DNA of 64,000 nucleotides from Flavobacterium piscis (GTDB lineage Bacteria > Bacteroidota > Bacteroidia > Flavobacteriales > Flavobacteriaceae): NCBI RefSeq assembly GCF_001686925.1, contig NZ_LVEN01000035.1, forward strand, positions 186,001-250,000, read 5' to 3'. The notes under the pieces are model-generated. The model had not been told where the DNA came from and ran no database searches. It worked only from the letters and a program-made list of their open reading frames with translations. Below are positions 23,681 to 32,034 of the stretch, piece by piece; position 1 is the stretch's first letter, and every line of letters begins with the position of its first letter. A program made the translations under genes and the position numbers.

Positions 23681-24727
23681 ATGACTTCTAATCTTCGAAT
23701 TACCTTTATATTATCCTCTATTCTCTTATTTTCCAGCAGTTTTTTATCTGCTCAGAAAAAAAACAATTATGCCGCTCAAATTGATAGTTTGATAAGTGTA
23801 AGCAATCCAATATTTAATGGCGTTGTACTGATCGCTAAAAACGGAAAAACAGTTTACAGTAAAGTATATGGTTTTACCAATTTTCAAACCAGAAAATATT
23901 TAAAAACAGACAGCCAATTTGAAATCATGTCGAATACAAGACAAATCACGGCTGTTTTAATCTTAAAAGAAGCAGAACAAGGCCGAATTGATTTACAGGC
24001 GCCTATAAAAAAATATTTACCTCAATTGAACCAAAGCTGGGCAGAATCTGTAAGGGTTCACCAACTTTTAAATCATACGCATGGAATTATCGATTTGACA
24101 AAACCGCTGTTGTTTAAACCGGGAAGTGACTTTAAATACGGAGATTTGGGATATAGTTTACTGGGAAAAATACTTGAATCTGTTACTAAAAAAAGCTATT
24201 ACGAAGTAGCCAATATATTTTTTAAAGAGCTAAAAATGAAAAATACACTCTGTTTTTCTGCAGCTCCAATTAAAAAATTAGTTTCCGGTTATGTCAACAA
24301 CAATAATGCTTTTAAGTTAGTTTCAAGATCTATGATTACTATTGAAAGTACTTCTTCTAACGGAATTGTTTCAACTGCAGGCGATTTAGCCATCTGGAAT
24401 GAAAATCTGCATAAAGGAAAACTGCTGCAACCAGAAACGTATCAATTACTGTTTAAGTACAATATAACAGCTCAAAATAGTTTCTTCGGACCAGAAAAAG
24501 TAGGTTACGGATATGGTTTTAGAATTGTAGACAAAGAACCAATAAAATATGTTGGTCACACAGGTTTAGGTGATGGTTTTTCTTCTGTAAATTTATATTT
24601 TCCTGACAGTGATGTAAGTTTAATTATTTTAGAAAACCAAATGAATCAAAATCGTGATTTGTTTTACGCTAACGAAGTGAAAATTAAAAATATTCTGCTG
24701 AAAAGCAATTTGCTAAACAAAAAATAA
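23681..24727 (+). CDS. Serine hydrolase / class C beta-lactamase-like protein, probably inactive
   Basis: 348 residues. A signal peptide (1-24) precedes a beta-lactamase/PBP4*-like domain. The expected S-x-x-K nucleophile motif reads S84-N-T-R87, the Y-S-N motif reads Y153-G-D155, and the third motif is H293-T-G295. Replacement of the general-base Lys by Arg and of YSN by YGD suggests loss of peptidase activity, perhaps leaving a binding role. Exported to periplasm or membrane surface. The next gene starts 6 nt downstream. Confidence 0.8.
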   Translation: MTSNLRITFILSSILLFSSSFLSAQKKNNYAAQIDSLISVSNPIFNGVVLIAKNGKTVYSKVYGFTNFQTRKYLKTDSQFEIMSNTRQITAVLILKEAEQGRIDLQAPIKKYLPQLNQSWAESVRVHQLLNHTHGIIDLTKPLLFKPGSDFKYGDLGYSLLGKILESVTKKSYYEVANIFFKELKMKNTLCFSAAPIKKLVSGYVNNNNAFKLVSRSMITIESTSSNGIVSTAGDLAIWNENLHKGKLLQPETYQLLFKYNITAQNSFFGPEKVGYGYGFRIVDKEPIKYVGHTGLGDGFSSVNLYFPDSDVSLIILENQMNQNRDLFYANEVKIKNILLKSNLLNKK

Positions 24728-24733
24728 AACACA

Positions 24734-25159
24734 ATGGCAAAGAATAAAACTACCGAAACCAATGAGAGCATTACTGATTTTATAAATACTTTTATTGAAG
24801 ATGAAGTCAAAAGAAATGATACTTTTGAACTCATCAAAATAATGCAGGAAGTAACCCATTTTGAGCCAAAAATGTGGGGACCAAGTATTATTGGTTTCGG
24901 GAGTTATCATTATAAATATGACAGCGGTCACGAAGGCGATGCACCTCTTGTGGGTTTTTCTCCCAGAAAAGCAGCCATTTCGCTTTATGTTTATACTTCA
25001 CCAGACGATAGAGACGAATTACTTTCTAAACTAGGAAAACATAAAGCTTCAAAAGGTTGTATTTATATTAAAAAATTAGCCGACATCGATGTTGAAGTTT
25101 TAAAAGATTTGGTTTTGCATTCTTTAGAAAATTTAAAAAAATTATATCCCTCAAATTAA
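24734..25159 (+). CDS. DUF1801 family protein
   Basis: 141 residues, cytoplasmic. The core YdhG-like fold is seen as PKMWGPSIIGFGSYHYKYDS, a DAPLVGFSPRKAAISLYVY strand and a C-terminal KGCIYIKKLADID segment. It starts 6 nt after the degenerate serine hydrolase and ends 8 nt before the MBL-fold gene, so the three are likely co-transcribed. Function unknown. Confidence 0.8.
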   Translation: MAKNKTTETNESITDFINTFIEDEVKRNDTFELIKIMQEVTHFEPKMWGPSIIGFGSYHYKYDSGHEGDAPLVGFSPRKAAISLYVYTSPDDRDELLSKLGKHKASKGCIYIKKLADIDVEVLKDLVLHSLENLKKLYPSN

Positions 25160-25167
25160 ATACCACC

Positions 25168-26265
25168 ATGATTCTGACTGTAATAATTCTTTTGTTCGCC
25201 GTTCTTATTTTTGTTTCACAACATCCCAGATATGGTAAAAAGCCATCAGGAGAAAGATTGGCTTTAATACAAAAATCACCCAACTATAAAAACGGAAAAT
25301 TCGAAAATCAAAGCTTTACTCCTGAACTTGCCGAAGGCTATAGTTTCTCTAAAGTTTTCTTTGACTTTTTATTTAAAAAAGTAGACCGTAAAACTCCAAC
25401 AGATAGTATTCCGTCTGTAAAAACAAATCTGCATGAACTTCCTGTCGATCAGGATGTTTTGGTTTGGTTTGGACATTCCTCCTATTACATTCAGCTTGAA
25501 GGAAAACGTTTTTTGATTGATCCCGTTTTTAGCGGTAACGCTTCACCTATTTACGGAACCACAAAAGCTTTTAAAGGAACTGATATTTACACCGCAGATG
25601 ATATTCCTGAAATTGACTATTTATTGATTACGCACGATCATTATGATCATCTCGATTATGCTACCATCAAGGAACTGCAACCCAAAATAAAAAAAGTAGT
25701 TTGCGCTCTTGGCGTTGGTTCACATCTTGAATTTTGGAAATTTCCAAAAGAAATTATCATCGAAAAGGACTGGAATGAAAAAATAGAATTAGATCAGAAT
25801 CTCACGCTTTATACCACTCCGTCAAGACATTTTTCGGGCAGGAGTATCGATCGCTGTAATACACTTTGGACATCGTTTGTGTTAGAAGCCAACAATTTTA
25901 AAATGTATTTGGGCGGCGACAGTGGTTACGATACCCATTATGCAGAAATTGGCAACAAATTTGGCCCTTTTGATATCGCACTTCTCGATAACGGACAATA
26001 TAATCCAGCCTGGAAATACATTCACAATCTACCGGAAGATGTCATAAAAGCCATGAAAGATATAAAAGCAAAAAGAGTTTTTCCGGTTCATAATTCAAAA
26101 TTTCCGTTATCTCTCCATTCCTGGGACGAACCTTTGATAAAAGTAACCGAATTGAATGCCGCTTCAGAAAATCCTATTCCGTTAATTACTCCAAAAATCG
26201 GAGAATTAGTAGAACTTAGAAATGAAAATCAAGAATTTCAACAATGGTGGAAAGGAGTTAGATGA
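25168..26265 (+). CDS. MBL-fold metallohydrolase (UlaG/NAPE-PLD-like)
   Basis: 365 residues. An N-terminal hydrophobic anchor (about 1-15) is followed by a beta-lactamase-fold domain with the metal motif H156-D-H158-Y-D160-H161, SRHFSGR, then GGDSGYD and FPVHNSKF. This pattern is the UlaG/NAPE-hydrolysing phospholipase D type found widely as membrane-linked hydrolases. Likely substrates are phosphodiesters or lactones, not determinable here. It starts 8 nt after the DUF1801 gene. Confidence 0.85.
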   Translation: MILTVIILLFAVLIFVSQHPRYGKKPSGERLALIQKSPNYKNGKFENQSFTPELAEGYSFSKVFFDFLFKKVDRKTPTDSIPSVKTNLHELPVDQDVLVWFGHSSYYIQLEGKRFLIDPVFSGNASPIYGTTKAFKGTDIYTADDIPEIDYLLITHDHYDHLDYATIKELQPKIKKVVCALGVGSHLEFWKFPKEIIIEKDWNEKIELDQNLTLYTTPSRHFSGRSIDRCNTLWTSFVLEANNFKMYLGGDSGYDTHYAEIGNKFGPFDIALLDNGQYNPAWKYIHNLPEDVIKAMKDIKAKRVFPVHNSKFPLSLHSWDEPLIKVTELNAASENPIPLITPKIGELVELRNENQEFQQWWKGVR

Positions 26266-26339
26266 TTTTTGATTGTAGACTTTTGATTTTAGATTGTAGA
26301 TTGAAAACTGCGACTTAAACTGAACCAAAACACCATAGT

Positions 26340-26437
26340 TTGTCATCCTGACGAAGGATCACACTAGTTTATCGCCAAAGAATGTCGACAATCTTTGCAG
26401 AGTTTCTTGTGTGATCCTTCCTTTGTCAGGATGACAA
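26340..26437. repeat. Long hairpin element of the GTCATCCTGA family (copy 1)
   Basis: Outer arms ttgtcatcctgac...gatcacac and gtgtgatcctt...gtcaggatgacaa pair over about 24 bp with one small bulge. The central part contains a second small pairing (caaagaat / atctttg). A second copy with different arm sequence but the same architecture lies at 29608-29711. Confidence 0.88.
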
Positions 26438-26491
26438 GATTAACAAAAAATTGGAATGCAATTCAGAACCAGAAACCTGAAACAAAAAACC

Positions 26492-27616
26492 ATGAACCAA
26501 AAAATATACCTTTTAGCAATTGCTTTTCTCATTAGCCTAAATAGCTTCTCCCAAAATACTTATGTCTTTCTGGGAAGTTACAATCGGGATCTTAATGCAG
26601 AATCTATTCAGGTGTATCAATTAGATACTGTAAAAGGAAAACTGAACAAAATAACCTCAGCAAAAAATATCATCAATCCCTCCTATTTGACTTTATCGCC
26701 AAACGGAAAATTTCTTTATGCTTGTACCGATACAAAAACTCCAAATGCAGGAAGTGTAAGCAGTTTTGAATTTAATCCTGAGAGCAAATCCCTGACTTTT
26801 TTGAACAAACAATCCAGTGGCGGCGAAAATCCGGTTTACCTCTCGGTTCATAAAAGCGGAAAATGGTTGGTAAATGGTAATTACAACGAAGGAAGTGTTT
26901 CCGTTCATCCGATATTAGAAAATGGAAAAATAGATACGATTGCACAAAATTTTCAATATTCAGACGGAAGCGTCAATAAAGAAAGACAAACAAAATCCCA
27001 TGTACATTCGACTGTATTTTCACCTCAAAATGATTATTTGTTTATGCCTGATTTAGGTGCCGATAAAATTCGCTGTTACCGTTTTGATGCCACTCAAAAA
27101 CAACCTTTGATAGCCACAAAAGTTCCTTTTACCAAAACCGATTTAGAAGCCGGCCCAAGACATTTTACATTTCACCCGAATGAAAAATTGGGTTATTGTA
27201 TTGAAGAAATGGCAGGCGCAATAAGTGTTTACGAATATCAGGATGGAACTTTAAAACAAATCCAGCGCATTAATACGCATCCGGACACCCTAACTGCGGG
27301 GTTTGAAAGTTCAGACATTCATATTTCGCCCGACGGAAAATTTCTTTACGCAACAAATAGAGGAAAAGAAAACAACATTGCCATTTTTTCTATTAATGAA
27401 AAAGGGCTTTTGAAAAACATTGGTTATCAATCGACTTTAGGAAATCATCCAAGAGTTTTTGCCCTTGATGAAAGCGGAAAGTTTTTAATTGCCACCAATG
27501 TCAATTCCGGGAACGTAGTAGTTTTTAAACGAAATCAAAAAACCGGATTGCTTAAAAAAGTGGGAAATGAAGTTACAATGGAGAATGTTTCCTGTGTTCA
27601 GATTAAGAGAATATAA
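26492..27616 (+). CDS. Lactonase family protein (7-bladed beta-propeller, Pgl-like)
   Basis: 374 residues from the ATG at 26492; the frame extends 36 nt upstream through repeat-like DNA, while MNQKIYLLAIAFLISLNSFS is a proper signal peptide. The mature part is a lactonase (YbhE/PF10282) propeller with repeated blade words such as LTLSPNGKFLYACTD and IHISPDGKFLYATNRG. Pgl-type members hydrolyse 6-phosphogluconolactone, but this one is exported, so another lactone or a binding role is more likely. Monocistronic. Confidence 0.85.
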   Translation: MNQKIYLLAIAFLISLNSFSQNTYVFLGSYNRDLNAESIQVYQLDTVKGKLNKITSAKNIINPSYLTLSPNGKFLYACTDTKTPNAGSVSSFEFNPESKSLTFLNKQSSGGENPVYLSVHKSGKWLVNGNYNEGSVSVHPILENGKIDTIAQNFQYSDGSVNKERQTKSHVHSTVFSPQNDYLFMPDLGADKIRCYRFDATQKQPLIATKVPFTKTDLEAGPRHFTFHPNEKLGYCIEEMAGAISVYEYQDGTLKQIQRINTHPDTLTAGFESSDIHISPDGKFLYATNRGKENNIAIFSINEKGLLKNIGYQSTLGNHPRVFALDESGKFLIATNVNSGNVVVFKRNQKTGLLKKVGNEVTMENVSCVQIKRI

Positions 27617-27917
27617 TCACATTTTACGTCATTGCGAGGAACGAAGCAATCTCACGTGCTGCATCTGCAAAGTTTATAGTATTGTGATTTCGAACACAGA
27701 TGACACGGATTCGCAAGCGAGGACACAGATTATCGCGGATTTACAATCGTTTGGTATTTATGCAAAAGCAGAAGTTACACACAATTTATAAATCATTTAT
27801 AATTCCTATAATCTGTGGCAAAAAACTTCTTTGTGGAAAACTAAAGTCAATTTTTTATTTTAAATTCGTGGTCCTCCGTCAAAATTAGTGACAAACGAAA
27901 ATTTTAAACTTTATAAA
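27617..27917. repeat. Composite of several repeat families
   Basis: No gene in this 301-nt gap. In order: a solo half-element gtcattgcgaggaacgaagc (27629-27648, same style as the hairpins at 26.3 and 29.6 kb), a stretch with acacagatgacacggattcg and gcggatttacaatcg words, and an ataatctgtggcaaaaaact segment near 27807 that matches the GCCACAGATTA family. A GTG at 27888 is in frame with the next gene, but the ATG at 27918 is preferred. Confidence 0.7.
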
Positions 27918-28460
27918 ATGGCAAAATCAACGTTCAATTTACAACCTGAAATTTTAGAAGACGACATTACTAAATTAATTCCGTTACAGGAAAGTGATTT
28001 TGACGCACTTTATCAAGTAGCTTCAGATCCTTTAATTTGGGAACAGCATCCCATAAAAGACCGATATAAAATAGAAGTCTTCAGACCTTTTTTTGATGCT
28101 GCGATCAATTCAAAAAGTTCTTTTTTGATTTTGGACAAACAAACCAATGAAATTATAGGTAATACACGTTATTACGATTACAATGAGGAAAAATCCAGTA
28201 TTGCAATTGGTTTTACCTTTATTGGTCGAAAATTTTGGGGAGGTTTGTACAATAAATCGAATAAAAAGCTTCTGATTGATTATGCTTTTCAACATGTAGA
28301 TTCGGTACTATTTCATATTGGAACAGATAATATTCGCTCACAAAAAGCAGTCGGGAAACTGGGCGCAATAAAAGTGGGTGAAGTAAATGTTATCAGTAAT
28401 GTGGCACTCAATATGCCTCATTTTGAATATGAGTTGAAAGTTGAAAATTATAAATTATAA
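27918..28460 (+). CDS. GNAT family N-acetyltransferase (RimJ-like)
   Basis: 180 residues from the ATG at 27918 (MAKSTFNLQPEILEDDITKL); an in-frame GTG 30 nt upstream would add ten residues from the repeat region. GNAT_3-type features: an LIPLQESDFDALYQVASDP opening, SIAIGFTFIGRKFWGG in the acetyl-CoA region, and NIRSQKAVGKLGAIKVGE. Transfers acetyl from acetyl-CoA, possibly to an N-terminal amine or small molecule. Monocistronic. Confidence 0.85.
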   Translation: MAKSTFNLQPEILEDDITKLIPLQESDFDALYQVASDPLIWEQHPIKDRYKIEVFRPFFDAAINSKSSFLILDKQTNEIIGNTRYYDYNEEKSSIAIGFTFIGRKFWGGLYNKSNKKLLIDYAFQHVDSVLFHIGTDNIRSQKAVGKLGAIKVGEVNVISNVALNMPHFEYELKVENYKL

Positions 28461-28560
28461 GTTATGAATTATAAGTTATGAATTATGAGTTATGAATTAT
28501 GAGTTAAAGGTTGGAATTTATTAGTTATGAATTATTAGTTTGGAAATATGTAATCTTCTT
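28461..28560. repeat. Tandem gttatgaatta-type repeat
   Basis: At least five imperfect copies of an about 11-14-nt unit (ataagttatgaattatgag type) run from just before the GNAT stop to about 28540. Related words occur at 6905-6935. Coding nature is excluded by stops in all frames. Confidence 0.75.
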
Positions 28561-28582
28561 TTTGATGAATTAACTTTCAAAT

Positions 28583-28737
28583 GTGCCTTTAGGCACTAAA
28601 TATTGGTAGCATATTAGATTATGAGGTTGGTTAGCGTGCCGTAGGTACGCAACAAAAACATTCCATTGCGTACCTACGGCACGCTAAATCTAATCTAATT
28701 TATATTTTTTCTACCAATATTTAGTGCCTAACGGCAC
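28583..28737. repeat. Nested cruciform element (155 bp)
   Basis: Outer arms at 28583-28609 and 28711-28737 (gtgcct.taggcactaaata...) pair over 27 bp with one or two mismatches. Inner arms ttagcgtgccgtaggtacgc... (28631-28652) and their perfect 22-bp complement at 28666-28687 enclose a 13-nt loop. It is relatively G+C-rich. It fills most of the gap between the GNAT and LOG genes. Confidence 0.9.
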
Positions 28738-28873
28738 AAAATACAGACTTTCAATCTTTAATTTGCATTATAATTTCCAAAATTTAACCAACATCCTTTA
28801 AATTACAACATTTAACTTCTATTATTTAACTCACAACCAATAACACAAAACAGACAACCCATAACACAAACAA

Positions 28874-29455
28874 ATGAAAAGAATTACAGTTTTCTGCGGA
28901 TCTAGTTTTGGAACCGAAGAAATTTACAAAGAACAGGCAACATTGCTGGGACAAACCTTAGCAAAACAAAATATTGAATTGGTTTACGGCGGAGCAAACG
29001 TAGGTTTAATGGGCGCTGTAGCCGACGGAATCTTAAATCAAGGCGGAAAAGCAATTGGAGTTTTACCCAATTTTTTAAGATCTAAAGAAATTGCACATTT
29101 AGGCCTGACCGAATTGATTTTGGTAGAAAGTATGCACGAAAGAAAAACCAAAATGAACGATTTATGCGACGGCGTAATTGCGCTTCCTGGTGGTTTTGGA
29201 ACTCTCGAAGAACTTTTTGAAATGCTTACCTGGGCGCAATTAGGACTTCATAAAAAACCAATTGCGATTTTAAACATCAATGGCTTTTACGATGCTTTGA
29301 TCGAATTAACAAAAGTAATGGTAGAAAAAGGTTTACTGAAAGAGGCTAATCAGCAAATGCTTTTGGTGAGCGATAACATTGACAACTTATTAGATCAAAT
29401 GAAAAATTACGTGGCGCCAACCACCGGAAAATGGATTGACAAAGATCAGGTTTAA
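28874..29455 (+). CDS. LOG-family protein (TIGR00730 Rossmann fold)
   Basis: 193 residues with the LOG signature: ITVFCGSSFG at the N-terminus, VYGGANVGLMGAVADG, then SMHERKTKMNDLCDG and PGGFGTLEELFE. Members are cytokinin-activating phosphoribohydrolases or nucleoside 5'-monophosphate phosphoribohydrolases; in bacteria the physiological role is usually nucleotide turnover. Cytoplasmic, monocistronic. Upstream lies the 155-bp cruciform element. Confidence 0.9.
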   Translation: MKRITVFCGSSFGTEEIYKEQATLLGQTLAKQNIELVYGGANVGLMGAVADGILNQGGKAIGVLPNFLRSKEIAHLGLTELILVESMHERKTKMNDLCDGVIALPGGFGTLEELFEMLTWAQLGLHKKPIAILNINGFYDALIELTKVMVEKGLLKEANQQMLLVSDNIDNLLDQMKNYVAPTTGKWIDKDQV

Positions 29456-29776
29456 ACCAACTTTAAATCATAGAGTATAGAATCCATACAGGTTAAGACT
29501 TGCGTGCATTTTTTTTTGAAGTTATTTGGGATTTCTTTCTTAAATTAGAGGTCGTAAAAATTTGTTTCAAGTTTCAAGTTTTTTTTGTTTCAAGTGTATA
29601 CACCAGTTTTGTCATTCCGAAGAACGGGGAATCACACTAGTTGATCGACAAAGATTAGCGACATTCTTTGCGGAGTTTCGTGTGTGATTCCCCGTTCCTC
29701 GGAATGACAAACTGCGTGATTTTATGTTTCAAATTTTACAAATAACATTTTACAAACAACATCTCACCAATAAAAA
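29456..29776. other. Intergenic stretch with a long hairpin
   Basis: 321 nt without a gene. It contains gtttcaagtttcaagtttt-type words around 29565-29595 and the hairpin element at 29608-29711. Nothing else is supported. Confidence 0.6.
29608..29711. repeat. Long hairpin element of the GTCATTCCGA family (copy 2)
   Basis: Arms at 29608-29637 and 29682-29711 are reverse complements over 30 bp with a single mismatch. The loop region holds tagttgatcgacaaagatt and ttctttgcggagtttcgtg, closely matching the centre of the element at 26340-26437, while the arm sequences differ and stay paired. Confidence 0.92.
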
Positions 29777-30244
29777 ATGAAAACAGAAAACAACCACTTC
29801 GCCAAAGCCGAAATGCTAATTAGAAAACCTGTTTCAGAAGTTTTTCAGGCTTTTACAGATCCGGAAATTACCCGTAATTTTTGGTTTACAAAAGGTTCCG
29901 GAAAACTAGAACAAGATACTACAACCGAATGGACCTGGGAAATGTACGGATTTTCATTAACCGTTACGACTCATGTTTTGCAGGAAAATCATAAGATTGT
30001 GATCGAATGGGGAAATCCGGACGAAAGTACTTTGGTCGAATGGATTTTTAGTCCATTAAACGAAAATGAAACATTTGTAAGCATTATCAATTCAGGTTTA
30101 AAAGGAGATTCGGATAAAATAATCGATCAGGTCCGCAATTCTACTGAAGGCTTTACACTGGTTTTGGCTGGAGCCAAAGCATATTTGGAACATAATATTC
30201 AGTTGAATCTGGTTTTGGATCGATTTCCTAAAGGATTGGCATAA
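29777..30244 (+). CDS. SRPBCC (AHSA1-like) protein
   Basis: 155 residues: AEMLIRKPVSEVFQAFTDPE, TTEWTWEMYGFSLTVTTHVL, VEWIFSPLNENETFVSIINS and a C-terminal helix ending near DRFPKG. Typical AHSA1/START-like fold with a hydrophobic cavity; the role is not predictable. Cytoplasmic. About 240 nt of repeat-like DNA follows before the next gene. Confidence 0.85.
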   Translation: MKTENNHFAKAEMLIRKPVSEVFQAFTDPEITRNFWFTKGSGKLEQDTTTEWTWEMYGFSLTVTTHVLQENHKIVIEWGNPDESTLVEWIFSPLNENETFVSIINSGLKGDSDKIIDQVRNSTEGFTLVLAGAKAYLEHNIQLNLVLDRFPKGLA

Positions 30245-30480
30245 AAACTTATTTAACCGTAAAGTTCGAAGGGATTTTTTTTATTGGGCTGAAAATAATC
30301 TCGCAAAGTTTTTAGCACATTTCTGGTTCCTTTTTCACGCAGATTTTGAAGATTGAGCAGATTCAAAATTTGTAATTGAATCTAAATCAAAGTTTAAAGA
30401 GAAAATATTAAAAAACTTTGCGCCTCCGCGCCTTTGCGAGATTAAAAAAGAACAAACTTTAAAATAAATTGCATTAAAAA
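30245..30480. repeat. Degenerate CGCAAAG-type inverted repeat
   Basis: Words aaccgtaaagttcgaaggg and ataatctcgcaaagttttta on the left and aaaactttgcgcctccgcg with cctttgcgagatta on the right (to about 30446) are partly complementary, a decayed member of the GCAAAG/CTTTGC repeat family. No gene. Confidence 0.65.
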
Positions 30481-30849
30481 ATGGACACAAAGAAACCAGC
30501 AAATATCGACGAATATATTGGCGCGTTCCCCAATGATGTTCAGGAGATTTTAGAAAAAATCAGGGCAACGATTCAGAAAGCAGCGCCAGATGCCAAAGAA
30601 AAAATCAGTTATTCGATGCCGGCTTTTGAGCAAAATGGCATCGTGGTCTATTTTGCTGCATTCAAAAATCATATTGGTTTATATGCATTACCAAGCGGAC
30701 ATGAAACTTTTAGGGAAGAACTTTCGAAGTATAAATCAGGTAAAGGTTCTGTACAATTCCCTCTGGATCAACCAATGCCATTTGACCTGATTGCCAAAAT
30801 TGTAAAGTTTAGGGTAAAAGAAAACTTCGAAAAAACAAATAAGAAATAA
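30481..30849 (+). CDS. DUF1801 family protein (YdhG/Fra-like)
   Basis: 122 residues, the closest of the three DUF1801 genes to the canonical form: IDEYIGAFPNDVQEILEKIR, ATIQKAAPDAKEKISYSMPA, and YFAAFKNHIGLYALPSGHE, then RFPLDQP-like (QFPLDQPMPFDLIAKIV). The Bacillus relative Fra has been proposed as a frataxin-like iron chaperone. Cytoplasmic. The 2H phosphoesterase starts 5 nt downstream, so the two are co-transcribed. Confidence 0.88.
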   Translation: MDTKKPANIDEYIGAFPNDVQEILEKIRATIQKAAPDAKEKISYSMPAFEQNGIVVYFAAFKNHIGLYALPSGHETFREELSKYKSGKGSVQFPLDQPMPFDLIAKIVKFRVKENFEKTNKK

Positions 30850-30854
30850 TTTAA

Positions 30855-31535
30855 ATGAATTTAACCGAACATTACAATCAACTTTATAAAAAATCCTCCA
30901 AAGCTATTCTTACGGAGCAATATAAATTAGATCCTCAAATAAATAATCCGTCAGATTCCAGATTTGGTCTCACGTTGCTCATTCGCCCAAGCGAAACCAT
31001 TAAAGCAAATATTCAGTTATTTTTAGAAGAAATAAAGGCAATTGAACCCAATCAGTATTATTATCCTGATTCTGATATTCACATTACGGTAATGGGAATT
31101 ATTTCCTGTTACGAAGGGTTTACGTTAGATCAAATAAATATTCCCGAATATATTGATCTAATTGAGCAAAGTTTGGTTGAACTAGATCAAATCGAAATTG
31201 AATTTCGGGGCCTTACAGCTTCACCTTCTGCTATAATGATTCAGGGTTTTCCAACGGATGAATCGTTGAATATTTTCAGGAATAAACTTCGGGAGAGCTT
31301 TAAAAACTCTACTTTAGAGCAAAGTATCGACAGTCGTTATACCATTGCAGCAGCACATTCTACGGTAATGAGATTTCAGGAAAAACTTGAAAACACGAAA
31401 CAATTAATACAAGTTGCAGAAAAATTTCGTGACTATAATTTTGGAAAATTTCAGGTTAAAAAACTCGAACTGGTTTATAATGATTGGTATCAGCGAGAAA
31501 GAAACACCATTCATCTAGCCGATTTCAACTTATAA
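30855..31535 (+). CDS. 2H phosphoesterase (2'-5' RNA ligase-like) protein
   Basis: 226 residues. Two H-x-T/S motifs are visible: H76-I-T78 in DIHITVMGI and H168-S-T170 in AAAHSTVMRF, the paired catalytic motifs of the 2H phosphoesterase superfamily (LigT, CPDase). It may hydrolyse 2',3'-cyclic phosphates or ligate RNA ends; members with this layout are sometimes auto-named mutarotase, which the motifs do not support. Located 5 nt after a DUF1801 gene. Confidence 0.8.
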   Translation: MNLTEHYNQLYKKSSKAILTEQYKLDPQINNPSDSRFGLTLLIRPSETIKANIQLFLEEIKAIEPNQYYYPDSDIHITVMGIISCYEGFTLDQINIPEYIDLIEQSLVELDQIEIEFRGLTASPSAIMIQGFPTDESLNIFRNKLRESFKNSTLEQSIDSRYTIAAAHSTVMRFQEKLENTKQLIQVAEKFRDYNFGKFQVKKLELVYNDWYQRERNTIHLADFNL

Positions 31536-31543
31536 GTGTCGAT

Positions 31544-31650
31544 TTTTTTGCCACGTCCCGAGCGATAGCGAACAGGCAAAGCAATTTCATTAATTGAAAT
31601 GACGGTAAATTCAAAAAAACTTATTGCCTTAGTGTCTTAGTGGCAAAAAA
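31544..31650. repeat. Inverted repeat of the TTGCCAC/GTGGCAA family
   Basis: ttttttgccac (31544-31554) pairs with gtggcaaaaaa (31640-31650). A small palindrome atttcattaattgaaat lies inside. It occupies the convergent gap between the 2H and VOC genes and could serve both as a bidirectional terminator, since each arm ends in a T-run on its strand. Confidence 0.78.
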
Positions 31651-31651
31651 C

Positions 31652-32014
31652 TTATTTATTAAACTTCCCAAAGTGCCATAAAACACCTGAAGGATCATGC
31701 AAAAAACATTCGCTTCCCCAATCAAGATGAACAGTTGGCGTTAGTTTTACACCATATTTTTCTGTTAAGTTTAAGGCCAATAAATGATTGTAATAATCAT
31801 CGACATCTTCGACTTCTAAGAAAATCATAGTATTTTCAATCCATTCTTTCGCATAATAATCCTGAAGGTAAAACGCAATTTCCCCAGTTTTAAAAACAGA
31901 AAATTTTGGGTCTAAAACTGTTTCTTCGAAACCTAAATCTTTATAGAAATTTCTGGAGACTTCAAAATCTTTGGCTCCTATAAATGGACGGATTGATTGG
32001 GCTTTATGTTTCAT
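31652..32014 (-). CDS. VOC superfamily (glyoxalase/bleomycin-resistance-like) protein
   Basis: 120 residues with the VOC fold: SIRPFIGAKDFEVSRNFYKD, FKTGEIAFYLQD, MIFLEVEDVDDYYNHL and a metal-site-like C-terminus ECFLHDPSGVLWHFGK. Such proteins bind metal and small molecules as dimers, either as glyoxalase-like enzymes or drug-binding resistance proteins; function here is unknown. Reads away from VanW on the same strand, 20 nt downstream of it. Confidence 0.85.
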   Translation of the reverse strand: MKHKAQSIRPFIGAKDFEVSRNFYKDLGFEETVLDPKFSVFKTGEIAFYLQDYYAKEWIENTMIFLEVEDVDDYYNHLLALNLTEKYGVKLTPTVHLDWGSECFLHDPSGVLWHFGKFNK

Positions 32015-32034
32015 CTTTATTGAGTTTTATAACA

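Noticed and set aside
27567..27888. Two short ORFs after the lactonase gene
   Set aside because: They consist of translated repeat words (CGAGGAACGAAGC and ACAGATGACACGG segments) and the end of the lactonase in another frame.
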